Shown here: piece after piece, positions 54,050-62,375 of the stretch | Layout: each line of letters starts with the position of its first letter | Numbering within the stretch: position 1 is the stretch's first letter | Assembly: GCF_001514205.1 (NCBI RefSeq) | Contig: NZ_KQ948764.1 | Coordinates: 629,882-693,881 of the forward strand | DNA from: Streptomyces griseoruber | Lineage (GTDB): Bacteria; Actinomycetota; Actinomycetes; Streptomycetales; Streptomycetaceae | Length of the DNA: 64,000 nucleotides | Reading direction: 5' to 3' | Made by a program: the position numbers and the translations under genes | The notes under the pieces: generated by a model | Databases searched by the model: none | What the model was told of the DNA's origin: nothing | What the model saw: the letters and a program-made list of their open reading frames with translations, nothing else

Positions 54050-54101
54050 TCCGGGCCCCCTTCTGCCTGCACTGTCACGCGAGATTACGACGAGACGCTA
54101 A

Positions 54102-54118
54102 TCTAGAACAAGTTTCAG
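54102..54118. promoter_or_regulatory. KstR-like operator between the GT4 operon and the KstR-like gene
   Basis: TCTAGAACAAGTTTCAG has the AAC-N2-GTT core and matches the site at 39827 at 15 of 17 positions. It lies 53 nt before the GT4 gene and 155 nt before the regulator, so it may control either or both. Confidence 0.65.
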
Positions 54119-54272
54119 ACTTGATCGTTCGGGAGGCTCTGAATCTACCCGCAGGTAAGGGTGCCGAGAGAAGTGGATCAGGTGATTCACACCACGGCCC
54201 GCGTATGACCGGCCACCCTGCCATGCTGTGTGATCACCGACCCTCACCGACTGTCACGGAACGGGGCCATCC

Positions 54273-54890
54273 ATGCCTGCGGACGAGACCACCCAGCGCC
54301 CCTCCCCGCTGACCGAGCGGCAGGAGGCCCGCCGCCGGCGCATCCTGCACGCGAGCGCGCAGCTGGCCAGCCGGGGCGGTTTCGACGCGGTGCAGATGCG
54401 GGAGGTCGCGGAGTCCTCGCAGGTCGCCCTCGGCACGCTGTACCGGTACTTCCCCTCCAAGGTGCATCTGCTGGTCGCCACCATGCAGGACCAGCTGGAG
54501 CACATGCACGGCACGCTCCGCAAGAAGCCCCCGTCCGGGGAGCGCCCGGCGGAGCGGGTCGCGGAGACCCTGATGCGCGCCTTCCGCGCGCTCCAGCGCG
54601 AGCCGCATCTGGCCGACGCGATGGTGCGCGCCCTGACCTTCGCCGACCGCAGTGTGTCCCCCGAGGTCGACCAGGTGTCCCGGCAGACGACGGCGATCAT
54701 CCTCGACGCGATGGGCCTGACCGACCCCACGCCCGAGCAGCTGTCGGCGGTCCGCGTCATCGAGCACACCTGGCACTCGGCCCTGATCACCTGGCTCTCG
54801 GGCCGCGCGTCGATCGCCCAGGTGCGGATCGACATCGAGACGGTGTGCCGTCTGATCGACGTGACGGACCCGCGGCGGCCGTCGGGCTGA
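54273..54890 (+). CDS. KstR-like TetR family regulator
   Basis: 205 aa from ATG 54273. The DNA-binding half reads RQEARRRRILHASAQLASRG, GFDAVQMREVAESSQVALGT and LYRYFPSKVHLLVATMQDQL, very close to mycobacterial KstR, including the GYEAVQMRAVA and YFPSKVHLLVSA segments that I recall for KstR. The ligand domain also follows KstR (REPHLADAMVRALTFADRSV, EVDQVSRQTTAIILDAMG). KstR represses sterol/acyl-CoA catabolism and is released by a CoA thioester. Three matching operators in this window support a local regulon. Confidence 0.85.
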   Translation: MPADETTQRPSPLTERQEARRRRILHASAQLASRGGFDAVQMREVAESSQVALGTLYRYFPSKVHLLVATMQDQLEHMHGTLRKKPPSGERPAERVAETLMRAFRALQREPHLADAMVRALTFADRSVSPEVDQVSRQTTAIILDAMGLTDPTPEQLSAVRVIEHTWHSALITWLSGRASIAQVRIDIETVCRLIDVTDPRRPSG

Positions 54891-55455
54891 TCACCTCAGG
54901 TCGCGCAGGAGGAGCCGGCCCGTGCCGTCCAGCTCCTCGCACCACGGTCCGTACAGGTCCGGCGCGGCCGGGTCGGCGACGATCGCCGCACCGGGCGCGA
55001 GGGCGGCCGCGTCGAGTGCGCACCGCATCCGCGTGCCCCGCCCGGCCGGCGGCACGAAGGCCTCCGGTGCCCCGAGCGGTCGGGCCCCCGCCAGCTCCTG
55101 CCGGACACCCCGCCCGTCCCGCCGGACCTCGACCACCGTGCGCGTGCTCAGCGCGGCCGCGGCCGCGCCGCACCAGCGGTCGGGGCCGATCAGCGAATCG
55201 AGGTAGCCGAGGCGCGGCATCCCGTCCTCGTCCAGGGCCTCGCAGGCGTCGTCACGGACGGAGAAGGCGAGGTCGCCGTGGATCTCCGCCACCACGGGCG
55301 AGTCGGGATGCAGGGCCCACCACCCGGCCGAGCACCCGCGTCGGGAGCCTCGGATCGTCCGGGCCGGCACCGAAGTACATGCCCGGCCACCGGCGTACGG
55401 CCGCGTCGAACGCCAGGACCTGGATCTGCGAGGCGTCGTACCGGGGATCCGTCAC
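54891..55455 (-). pseudogene. GyrB-N-like (GHKL) gene with a single-nucleotide frameshift, downstream of a TPP riboswitch
   Basis: From GTG 55455 the frame reads DPRYDASQIQVLAFDAAVRR and WPGMYFGAGPDDPRLPTRVL, the N-terminal arm of DNA gyrase B. Near 55319 the coding frame changes: the following ALHPDSPVVAEIHGDLAFSV, GYLDSLIGPDRWCGAAAAAL and TRTVVEVRRDGRGVRQELAG continue the gyrase-B ATPase fold in another frame. One missing base in GTGGTGGGCC would explain it. The whole would be about 188 aa, only part of a GHKL ATPase. No good ribosome binding site lies between the riboswitch and the start. Confidence 0.6.
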
Positions 55456-55490
55456 ACCGGCACGCTACGACACCCGGCGGCACGCGAAAA

Positions 55491-55667
55491 CCTACGAGAC
55501 GGGTTCCCTTCGCCGGCATGGTCCGGATCAGGTGTTGGGGGTCGCCTTCCGGCCCGACTGCTGCCTTCCGGCCTCTCAGCCCTACCGTCGACGTCGGCCA
55601 CAGCGGATGCCTTCGCGTCGCGCTACGGTCGGCTACTCCGGTCGGACTCCCTCACTCGCCTCGTAGG
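55491..55667 (-). ncRNA. TPP riboswitch (THI element)
   Basis: On the minus strand the THI-box signature is complete: GGGCTGAGAGG in the pyrimidine-sensing arm and ACCTGATCCGGACCATGCCG then GCGAAGGGAA in the 3' arm. The closing helix P1 is CCTACGAG (55667-55660) with CTCGTAGG (55498-55491), perfect over 8 bp. The length of 177 nt comes from a long variable P3 extension. It should bind thiamin pyrophosphate and switch the gene downstream on the minus strand, which here is a GyrB-like pseudogene, not a thiamin gene. Confidence 0.9.
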
Positions 55668-55731
55668 CCAATAACAGGATAAGACGGATGGAAGGGGATG
55701 AAACCCCCTGAGGGCAAGATTTTTCGGCCCC

Positions 55732-55899
55732 GAGGGGGATCTCACCCCGAGGGGGATCTCACCCCGAGGGGGATCTCACCCCGAGGGGGATCTCACCCCG
55801 AGGGGGATCTCACCCCGAGGGGGATCTCACCCCGAGGGGGATCTCACCCCGAGGGGGATCTCACCCCGAGGGGGATCTCGCCCCGAGGGGGATCTCAGT
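55732..55899. repeat. 17-bp minisatellite, ten copies
   Basis: The unit GAGGGGGATCTCACCCC recurs exactly every 17 nt from 55732 to 55885, with one base change before the last copy. Each joint forms the mini-hairpin CCCCGAGGGG. The array starts after the riboswitch and ends just inside the ferredoxin stop codon region. Because 17 is not a multiple of three, frames through it are artificial. Confidence 0.95.
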
Positions 55900-56128
55900 C
55901 CTCCGGAGGGAACACCGCCTCCCCGCTGTCGAGCAGGGTGATCGCGATCGCCTCCACCGGGCAGCTCTCCGCCGCCGTCAGCACGCGCTCGTTCGCGTCC
56001 GCGTCCGGGGCGACCGGGTGGGACTGACGGGCGGTGTCGAGACGGAAGCCGTCCGGGGCGTGGTGGATGCACTGGGCCGAGCCGATGCACAGCGAGCGGT
56101 CGACCTCCACGTGCCAACGGTCCCCCAT
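55895..56128 (-). CDS. [3Fe-4S]-type ferredoxin
   Basis: 77 aa. Cluster cysteines are CIGSAQC (positions 14 and 20) and the later SCPVEAI (56), the three-cysteine pattern of small ferredoxins that feed cytochromes P450 and related oxygenases. The body WHVEVDRSLCIGSAQCIHHA and DGFRLDTARQSH is standard. It starts 7 nt after the aldehyde dehydrogenase stop and belongs to that operon. The P450 partner is not in this window. Confidence 0.92.
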   Translation of the reverse strand: MGDRWHVEVDRSLCIGSAQCIHHAPDGFRLDTARQSHPVAPDADANERVLTAAESCPVEAIAITLLDSGEAVFPPED

Positions 56129-56135
56129 GGCCCTC

Positions 56136-57593
56136 TCAGCCTTCCCAGCCCGCCGGCAGATGGATCATCTTGTGCTCGAGGTACTCGCCGAAGCCCTCGG
56201 GCCCGAACTCCCGCCCCAGTCCGCTGTTCTTGTAGCCGCCGAACGGGCCGAGCATGTCGAGGCTGAAGGTGTTGACGGAGTACGTCCCCGTACGGACCTG
56301 CCGGGCGATCCCGATGCCGTGCGCCACGTCGGCCGTCCACACGCTGCCGCTCAGCCCGTAGTCGGAGTCGTTGGCGATCTTCAGGGCCTCGGACTCGTCG
56401 CCGTAGGGGAGCAGACAGATCACCGGGCCGAAGATCTCCTCGCGGGCGATCCGCATGGAGTTGTCGACGTCGCCGAAGAGGGTCGGCTCGACGTACCAGC
56501 CGCGCTCCAGGCCCGCCGGACGGCCGCCGCCGGTGAGGACCTTGGCGCCCTCCTCCTGGCCGATGCGGATGTAGTCGAGGTTGCGGCGCTGCTGGCGCTC
56601 GGCCACCAGCGGGCCCACCTGGGTGGCCGGCTCCAGCGGGTCGCCGACGACGAGGGCGCTCGCCGCGGTGGCGAAGGCGTCGGCGAACTCGTCGTAGCGC
56701 GAGCGCGGCACCAGGATGCGGGTCTGGGCCACACAGGCCTGCCCGTTGTTCATCCAGGCGGCCGGGACGATCCCGGCGACCGCGGACTCCAGGTCGGCGT
56801 CCGGCAGCACGATCGCGGCCGACTTGCCGCCGAGTTCCAGCGTGACGCGGGTGAGGTTGCGCGCGGCCACCTCCATGACCCGCTTGCCGGCCGCGACCGA
56901 GCCGGTGAAGGAGACCTTGTCGACACCCGGGTGCCCGACCAGGTACTCGCTGATCTCGCGGTCCGCGGGCAGGATCGACAGCACGCCCTCCGGCAGCCCG
57001 GCCTCACGCGCGATGTCCGCCAGCAGATAGGCGTCCAGCGGCGACTCCGGCGACGGCTTGAGGATCACCGAGCAGCCGGTGAGCAGCGCGGGCGCGAGCT
57101 TGGCGGCGGCGACGAACTGGGGGACGTTCCAGGGGACGACGGCCGCGACCACGCCCACCGGCTCGCGCCGTACGAGGATCTTCCCGAGCACGCCGTCGCG
57201 GCGCTCCTCGTAGGTGAAGTTCCGGGCGACGGTGATCGCCGCGTCCCAGACCATCATCGCGCCGAGGGCCTGGGCGAGGACGCTCCAGGAGTACGGGGAG
57301 CCGTTCTCGGAGGAGATCACGCGGGCGATCTCCTCGTGGCGCATCGCGATCCCGTCCTTGATCCGGGTGACGACCGCGATCCGCTCGTCGAGAGAGAGCC
57401 GGGCCCAGGGCCCCTCGTCGAACGCGCGCCGGGCGACGGCGACGGCCCGGTCCACATCGGCCGCGGAGGCGTGCGGCACCCGCCCGATGACCTCCTCGGT
57501 GTGCGGCGAGATCACCTCGATGACGGCATCGCCCAGGGGGTCCGTCAACTCTCCGCCGATGAACAGCTTTCCGTGTTCCACGAGCTCAGCCAT
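56136..57593 (-). CDS. NAD-dependent aldehyde dehydrogenase
   Basis: 485 aa from ATG 57593 (GAAGGCAG upstream); an ATG at 57617 adds eight residues. Family motifs: NVPQFVAAAKLAPALLTGCS, FTGSVAAGKRV, the general-base glutamate in VTLELGGKSAAIVLP, the nucleophile in NNGQACVAQTR and EEIFGPVICLLPYG. It oxidises an aldehyde to the acid. With the ferredoxin it forms an operon headed by a KstR-like operator at 57638, suggesting terpene or sterol side-chain oxidation downstream of a P450. Confidence 0.92.
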   Translation of the reverse strand: MAELVEHGKLFIGGELTDPLGDAVIEVISPHTEEVIGRVPHASAADVDRAVAVARRAFDEGPWARLSLDERIAVVTRIKDGIAMRHEEIARVISSENGSPYSWSVLAQALGAMMVWDAAITVARNFTYEERRDGVLGKILVRREPVGVVAAVVPWNVPQFVAAAKLAPALLTGCSVILKPSPESPLDAYLLADIAREAGLPEGVLSILPADREISEYLVGHPGVDKVSFTGSVAAGKRVMEVAARNLTRVTLELGGKSAAIVLPDADLESAVAGIVPAAWMNNGQACVAQTRILVPRSRYDEFADAFATAASALVVGDPLEPATQVGPLVAERQQRRNLDYIRIGQEEGAKVLTGGGRPAGLERGWYVEPTLFGDVDNSMRIAREEIFGPVICLLPYGDESEALKIANDSDYGLSGSVWTADVAHGIGIARQVRTGTYSVNTFSLDMLGPFGGYKNSGLGREFGPEGFGEYLEHKMIHLPAGWEG

Positions 57594-57637
57594 GGCCACT
57601 GCCTTCGTCCGCATCATTTCTGACGGTGTTTCAGAAA

Positions 57638-57653
57638 CTGATACCAGTTCTAG
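57638..57653. promoter_or_regulatory. KstR-like operator upstream of the ALDH/ferredoxin operon
   Basis: On the minus strand CTAGAACTGGTATCAG aligns with the sites at 39827 and 54102 (CTAGAAC-N2-GT-N2-CAG). An overlapping dyad GTTTC-A-GAAAC lies beside it at 57628-57638. It sits in the divergent space between the ALDH gene and the MBL-fold gene. Confidence 0.6.
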
Positions 57654-57698
57654 TTATAGTGGGCAATGGCCATGGATCGGCCGGGGGACGGAGGGCAG

Positions 57699-58724
57699 AT
57701 GACGGCGACGTTCGATCACGGCGGGGGTGTGCGGTCCCTGCGGGTGCCGATCCCCGACAATCCCCTGGGGTTCACGCTGGTGTATGTCGTGGACACCGAC
57801 CGGGGGCCGGTGCTGGTCGACACGGGGTGGGACGACCCGGCGTCGATGGACGCCCTCGTCGACGGGCTCACGGCCTGCGATACGGCCGTGTCGGAGGTGC
57901 ACGGGGTCGTCATCACGCATCACCATCCGGACCACCACGGGCTTTCGGGCAAGGTGCGGGAGGTCTCCGGGGCGTGGGTGGCGATGCACGCGGCGGACGC
58001 CTCGATCGTGCGCCGGGCGCGCGAGACCCGCGCCGAGCGCTGGTACACGTACATGGCGGCCAAGCTCGCCGCGGCGGGGGCCCCCGAGGAGCACCTCGCC
58101 CCGCTCCGGTCGGCCCGGCGCCGTACCCTCCCCGGGCTCTCGCCCGCGCTGCCCGACCGGGAGATCGTCCCCGGCGAGCTCCTCGAACTGCCCGGCCGCC
58201 GGCTGCGGGCGATCTGGACGCCGGGTCACACCCCCGGCCATGTCTGCCTCCACCTGGAGGAGGAGCACCCGGCCGGCCTCCCCGGTCATGGCCGGCTGTT
58301 CTCCGGGGACCATCTGCTCCCCGAGATCAGCCCCCACATCGGGCTCTACGAGGACCCCGACGACACCACCGTCACCGACCCCCTCGGCGACTACCTCGAC
58401 TCCCTCGAACGCGTCGGCCGCCTCGCCCCCGCCGAGGTCCTCCCGGCCCACCAGCACCCCTTCACCGACGCCCCGTCCCGGGTACGGGAGCTGCTCACCC
58501 ACCACGAGATGCGCCTCACCGGTCTCCTCACCCTCCTCGCCACCCCCCTCACCCCCTGGCAGCTCGCCGAACGCATGGAGTGGAACCGCCCCTGGGAGCG
58601 GATCCCCTACGGCTCCCGCACCATCGCCGTCTCGGAGGCGGAGTCCCATCTGCGGCGCCTGGTGAAGCTGGGGCGGGCGGAGGCGGTGGCGGGGAGCGAT
58701 CCGGTGACGTACGTGGCCGCCTAG
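57699..58724 (+). CDS. MBL-fold metallo-hydrolase
   Basis: 341 aa; ATG 57699 has GGAGGGCAG close upstream, better than ATG 57666. The metallo-beta-lactamase zinc motif THHHPDHHGLSG is complete, followed by the histidine in TPGHTPGHVCLHL and the aspartate/histidine in FSGDHLLPEISPHI. A winged-helix-like C-terminal part (LAERMEWNRPWERIPYGSRT) is typical of the LACTB2-like or thioesterase-like subgroup. It is divergent from the ALDH operon and shares its KstR-like operator region, so a CoA-thioester hydrolase role is plausible. Confidence 0.85.
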   Translation: MTATFDHGGGVRSLRVPIPDNPLGFTLVYVVDTDRGPVLVDTGWDDPASMDALVDGLTACDTAVSEVHGVVITHHHPDHHGLSGKVREVSGAWVAMHAADASIVRRARETRAERWYTYMAAKLAAAGAPEEHLAPLRSARRRTLPGLSPALPDREIVPGELLELPGRRLRAIWTPGHTPGHVCLHLEEEHPAGLPGHGRLFSGDHLLPEISPHIGLYEDPDDTTVTDPLGDYLDSLERVGRLAPAEVLPAHQHPFTDAPSRVRELLTHHEMRLTGLLTLLATPLTPWQLAERMEWNRPWERIPYGSRTIAVSEAESHLRRLVKLGRAEAVAGSDPVTYVAA

Positions 58725-58837
58725 GGGAAGCCGGGGTTTCGCAGGAGCGGCGCCGTTCACGGAAGGGAACCGCTCCGTTCACGCCGTGGGCCTACGGTGC
58801 TCCCACCTCTGCCCCGGACCCCCAGGTGACGTCACCC

Positions 58838-59284
58838 ATGGACCCGATCGCACAGCTTCTCGCCGAACGCGCCTGCCGGCGCCTGCTCCTCGACCTCGTC
58901 CGCCGCCTCGACCTCGGCGAACCCGGCTCCGTGGCCGAGCTGTTCACCGAGGACGGCGTCTGGACCTGGCCGGAGGGCGATCGACTGGTGAAAGGGCGCG
59001 CCGCCCTCCGCGCCCACTTCGGCACCCGCCCCGCCGACCAGCACGCCCGCCGGCTGATGGCGGACGTCCGCGTCGACGTGACCTCCCCGGACACGGCGAG
59101 GGCCACCTCGTACTTCACGACGTACCGCACACACACCGTCCCGCCGACGCCCCCGGCCCCGGCCCCGCCGCCCGTGGGGATCGGCCACTACGAGGACACC
59201 CTGCACCGCACCCCGGACGGCTCCTGGCTCCTCGCGGCCCGCACCCTGCGCCTGCCCCGCGACCGCCCCACGCCCCGCCTCTAG
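58838..59284 (+). CDS. SnoaL-like / NTF2-fold protein
   Basis: 148 aa, ATG 58838. Sequence blocks RACRRLLLDLVRRLDLGEPG, AELFTEDGVWTWPEGDRLVK and GRAALRAHFGTRPADQHARR are typical of SnoaL-like polyketide cyclase-fold proteins (SnoaL_4), with strands ending GIGHYEDTLHRTPDGSWLLA. No catalytic site can be assigned. A MITE begins 7 nt after the stop codon. Confidence 0.78.
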   Translation: MDPIAQLLAERACRRLLLDLVRRLDLGEPGSVAELFTEDGVWTWPEGDRLVKGRAALRAHFGTRPADQHARRLMADVRVDVTSPDTARATSYFTTYRTHTVPPTPPAPAPPPVGIGHYEDTLHRTPDGSWLLAARTLRLPRDRPTPRL

Positions 59285-59291
59285 GACAGAG

Positions 59292-59460
59292 CTAGTGCCG
59301 CGGCAGGCAACGTTCGCCCCGTCGCGACGCCCGGCACGCACTCTCGCCGCACCGGCCGAAAGCCCAAGTACGTCCAGTACGAGGACTTCCGGCCGGCACG
59401 CCGAGAGCACGCACCGGACGCCGCTCCTTGACGGGCAGACGTTGCCTGCCGCGGCACTAG
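59292..59460 (-). mobile_element. 169-bp MITE, copy 1
   Basis: The element is bounded by CTAG and has terminal inverted repeats TGCCGCGGCAGGCAACGT. It has no transposase gene. Reverse-complemented, it is identical over 169 bp with the copy at 62372. The net insert is 165 bp if CTAG is the target duplication (167 bp if TA, as for IS630/Tc1-mariner-type elements). Its right CTAG supplies the TAG stop of the phosphotransferase gene. Confidence 0.9.
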
Positions 59461-60152
59461 GACCTGCCCGGGGCCGACAGCGACCGGATCAGCTCCCCCG
59501 CCTCCCCCAGCAGTTGGACCTCCTCCTCGCTCATCGTCGGATTCGCCGCCCGGCGCCGCAGCGCCTCCCTCAGGCCCTCCTCGTCGAGCCCGGAAGGGTC
59601 GGCCAGCAGCGCCGTCAGGGTCGCGCGGGCCGCCGCGGCGTACGGCTCGGCGGAGACGGCGGCCTGGGCGAGGATCACCGCGGACATGCCCCAGTCCAGG
59701 CCGGGGTCGCCGTCCTGCGCGGTGCCCCAGTCGATGACCCGGGGACCGTCGGCGGTGAGGATCACGTTCTCGGGGTGGAGGTCGAGGTGCAGGACGCGCA
59801 GCTCCGGCCTGGACGGGGAGCGGCCGGGCACGGCGTGCAGCTCGCGCAGCAGCCGGGCGAGGAGGGCGCCCGCCGTCGCGGAGTCCAGCGTGCCCGCCGC
59901 GAACGCCTGGAGCATCGTCGGCCCCTCCAGCCGCTCCATCACCAGGTCGGTGCGCGAGGCGGTGGTGCGTACGGCGGGCGCGGGATAGCCGTGCCGCCGT
60001 ACGTGCTCCATGACCGCCGCCTCGGCGGCCGCGTCGAACCAGCCCTCCCGGTCGCGGCGCAGCACCCACGCCCCGTCGATCTCGTACACGTCCGCCGTCC
60101 GGCCGGAGCCGAGCAGTCTGCCCGGGACCGGCGCCCTCCCCGCAGTGGTCAT
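59457..60152 (-). CDS. Aminoglycoside phosphotransferase (APH) family protein
   Basis: 231 aa from ATG 60152. Kinase-like fold: LLGSGRTADVYEIDGAWVLR at the N-terminus, Brenner motif HLDLHPENVILT and the metal-binding IDWGTAQDGDPGLDWG. Such proteins phosphorylate small molecules (sugars, antibiotics, choline); resistance is not implied. Length is short for the family but the key residues are present. The stop codon lies in the CTAG at the edge of the MITE, so the last residues GRS may not be original if insertion altered them. Confidence 0.85.
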   Translation of the reverse strand: MTTAGRAPVPGRLLGSGRTADVYEIDGAWVLRRDREGWFDAAAEAAVMEHVRRHGYPAPAVRTTASRTDLVMERLEGPTMLQAFAAGTLDSATAGALLARLLRELHAVPGRSPSRPELRVLHLDLHPENVILTADGPRVIDWGTAQDGDPGLDWGMSAVILAQAAVSAEPYAAAARATLTALLADPSGLDEEGLREALRRRAANPTMSEEEVQLLGEAGELIRSLSAPGRS

Positions 60153-60227
60153 GGCCAGAACCTAGCGGTCTGCGGCGAGCTGCGGCGCATGCCTCACAGC
60201 CACCCCTCAGGGTGCCGGCTACCAGCC

Positions 60228-60345
60228 GGTACAGTGTGCGGGTCGTCATCACACCCGTACGGGGGGAAGCCGGTGCAAACCCGGCGCTGACCCGCAACCG
60301 TGAGCCACCGCCAGGTGGCGAGCCGGACTGCCCCGTACGGAAGTT
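60228..60345 (+). ncRNA. Cobalamin riboswitch
   Basis: The B12 core is present: GGGAAGCCGGTGCAAACCCG, GCGCTGACCCGCAACCGTGA (B12 box) and GCGAGCCGGACTGCCCCGTA. Flanking segments GTACGGGG and CCCCGTAC close the main helix. It lies 127 nt before the surface-protein gene and should shut the operon down when cobalamin is plentiful. Ends are approximate. Confidence 0.92.
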
Positions 60346-60471
60346 GACCGGCTCTCGTGCGCGGCGTCCCGCCGTCGTACGGCACCGTCGAGGTCTACGG
60401 AGTCGAGCCGCCGGGGTGTCCCGTGCTGCCCGGCTCCCGGACCTCCCGACCGGGAGAGGCACCCGCCGATC

Positions 60472-61755
60472 ATGAAGTTCCGCCGCAGCGCCGCGGCCGC
60501 CCTCGGTACCGGCGCGACCGCCACCGCGACCCTTCTCGCCGTGATCGGCGGCTCCGTCCCCGCCACCGCCGCCACCCCCTCGCCGTCCGCGTCCGCCGCC
60601 CTGCCCGACGGGCTGTACGGCACCGGCGACCCGACGTACGACGGTGTGTGGCGCCAGTCGCTGGCGCTGCTCGCCCAGCGCACGGTGGGCGTGTGGCCCG
60701 CGCGCGAGTCGGTGGCCTGGCTGGCGGGGCAGCAGTGCACGGACGGCTCCTTCGCCGCGTTCCGCGCGGACCCGGCGAAGGTCTGCGACGCCAGGACGAT
60801 GGTGGACACCAACAGCACGGGTGCGGCCGTCCAGGCGCTGGCCGAGATCGGCGGCCACGAGGCCCGGGTCAAGAAGAGCGTGGCCTGGCTGAAGTCCATC
60901 CAGAACGCGGACGGCGGCTGGGGCTACTCCCCCGGCGGGGCCACCGACGCCAACTCCACCTCGGTCGTCATCGGCGCGCTCGCACAGGCCGGCGAGACGG
61001 TGCCGGACGTCCGCAGGAACGGCAGGTCCCCGTTCGACGCCCTGGCCAAGCTCGCCCTGCCCTGCACGGGCGAGGACGCGGGGGCCTTCGCCTTTCAGCC
61101 CGACACCAAGGGTGCTCTCGTGGCCAACGCGGACGCGACGGCGGCGGCCGTGCTCGGGATGAACGGCGAGACCCTGGCCGTGACCCGCCAGGGCGACGCC
61201 GGCTCCGCGCCGGCCTGCGACAAGGTTCCCGCCGACGAGCCCGAGCAGGCCGGGGACAACGGCGCCGCCTGGCTGGCCCGGGCCCTCGCCGAGGACGGCC
61301 ACCTCACGTCCGCGCTGCCCGGCGCCGAGGACCAGCCCGACTACGGCAACACCGCCGACGCGGTCGTCGCCCTGTCCTCCGCCCACCTCGACGACCAGGC
61401 CGCCGTGCCCCTGCGCTGGCTGGAGGCGCACTCCGCCGACTGGGCCGCCCAGGCCGGCCCGGCCGCGTACGCCCAGCTGGTCTTCGCGGCGAACGCCGCA
61501 CGGGACGGCGACGTCCACGACTTCGGCGGCCGGGACCTGGTCGCCCTGCTCAACGCGACGGGCCCGGCACCCGAGAGCACGGACGAGACCGGGACGGCCG
61601 GCCAGAGCACCGACGAGGACAGAGAAGATGAAAAGGACAAGAAGGACGACGGGGGCGGTCTGAGTACCGTCTGGGCCGTCGGCGCCGGTCTCCTCGTCGG
61701 CGCGATCGCCGGCTTCGTCCTGATCGGCCGCGGCCGGAAGCGGCAGCGGCCGTGA
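60472..61755 (+). CDS. Secreted, membrane-anchored protein with prenyltransferase/transcobalamin-like alpha-alpha fold
   Basis: 427 aa, ATG 60472 (GGGAGAGG upstream). Signal peptide about 1-34; then an alpha-alpha toroid with repeated turns (WLAGQQCTDGSFAAF, SIQNADGGWGYSPGG, NSTSVVIGALAQAGE, YGNTADAVVALSSAHLDD), as in terpene-cyclase-fold proteins and vertebrate transcobalamin/intrinsic factor. A Ser/Thr/Asp/Lys linker leads to a C-terminal helix (TVWAVGAGLLVGAIAGFVLIG) and basic tail RGRKRQRP. Control by a cobalamin riboswitch and position before ECF transporter genes suggest cobalamin or cobalt binding at the surface. First gene of the operon. Confidence 0.8.
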   Translation: MKFRRSAAAALGTGATATATLLAVIGGSVPATAATPSPSASAALPDGLYGTGDPTYDGVWRQSLALLAQRTVGVWPARESVAWLAGQQCTDGSFAAFRADPAKVCDARTMVDTNSTGAAVQALAEIGGHEARVKKSVAWLKSIQNADGGWGYSPGGATDANSTSVVIGALAQAGETVPDVRRNGRSPFDALAKLALPCTGEDAGAFAFQPDTKGALVANADATAAAVLGMNGETLAVTRQGDAGSAPACDKVPADEPEQAGDNGAAWLARALAEDGHLTSALPGAEDQPDYGNTADAVVALSSAHLDDQAAVPLRWLEAHSADWAAQAGPAAYAQLVFAANAARDGDVHDFGGRDLVALLNATGPAPESTDETGTAGQSTDEDREDEKDKKDDGGGLSTVWAVGAGLLVGAIAGFVLIGRGRKRQRP

Positions 61756-62375
61756 TCCGCCCCGCCCGCGCCCTGCTCCTGTCCGCCCTGGCGCTCCTCC
61801 TCCTGGCCGCGGCCCCGGCCCACGCCACCGGCTACCGCTACTGGTCCTTCTGGGACCGCACCGGCGACCACTGGACGTACGCGACCGAGGGCCCAGGGAC
61901 GGCCCGCCCGGTCGACGGCACCGTCCAGGGCTTCCGTTTCGCGGTCAGCGCGGACTCCGCCGACGCGCCCCGCCCCCGCGGCGCGGCCTCCTTCGGCGCG
62001 ATCTGCGCCCGTACGCCCGCCACGTCCGGCACGAAACGCATCGCCCTGGTCATCGACTTCGGCACCAGGTCCGACGCCCCCTCGGGCGACACCCCGCCCA
62101 CCCTCCGCTGGGCCTGCGCCCGGGTCCCCCCGGGCGCGACCACCGCCGAGGCCCTCGCCACGGTCGCCGAACCCCTCCGCTACGACACCAACGCCCTTCT
62201 CTGCGCCATCGCGGGCTACCCGAGGACGGGCTGCGGGGAACAGGTGTCGGCGACGGAGAAGAAGACCGCCGCCCAGGACACCGGCCCATCGGTGGGCGTC
62301 CACGCGGGCGCGGCAGCGGTGGCGGCACTGGCAGCGGCGGCGATCTGGCAGGCCCGGCGGCGCAGGCATGCCTAG
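61752..62375 (+). CDS. SCO2322 family protein
   Basis: 207 aa, GTG 61752 in a 4-nt overlap with the previous gene. Signal peptide (RALLLSALALLLLAAAPAHA), an extracellular domain starting TGYRYWSFWDRTGDHWTYAT with two cysteine pairs (FGAICARTP, RWACARVPP and LLCAIAGYPRTGC), and a C-terminal helix VHAGAAAVAALAAAAIWQAR with basic end. This matches the family named after S. coelicolor SCO2322; function unknown, but its conserved place between the surface protein and EcfT points to metal or cobalamin uptake. The stop TAG belongs to the CTAG target of MITE copy 2. Confidence 0.85.
   Translation: MIRPARALLLSALALLLLAAAPAHATGYRYWSFWDRTGDHWTYATEGPGTARPVDGTVQGFRFAVSADSADAPRPRGAASFGAICARTPATSGTKRIALVIDFGTRSDAPSGDTPPTLRWACARVPPGATTAEALATVAEPLRYDTNALLCAIAGYPRTGCGEQVSATEKKTAAQDTGPSVGVHAGAAAVAALAAAAIWQARRRRHA

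Noticed and set aside
55732..55899. Regular short repeats that could suggest a CRISPR array.
   Set aside because: The 17-bp units are directly adjacent with no spacers, and no cas genes are near.
55698..56027. A 109-residue open frame on the plus strand through the 17-bp repeats (RGGSHPEGDLTPRGIS pattern).
   Set aside because: The repeat has no stop in any frame, so the open frame is a by-product of the minisatellite; it runs antisense into the ferredoxin gene and has no ribosome binding site.
59457..60152. The APH family gene as an antibiotic resistance determinant.
   Set aside because: Only general kinase motifs are present; family membership alone does not show resistance.
59461..62371. 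The segment between the two MITEs as a composite transposon with a phosphotransferase cargo.
   Set aside because: The segment cuts through a coherent cobalamin operon whose genes overlap each other across the MITE, so two separate insertions are the simpler explanation.
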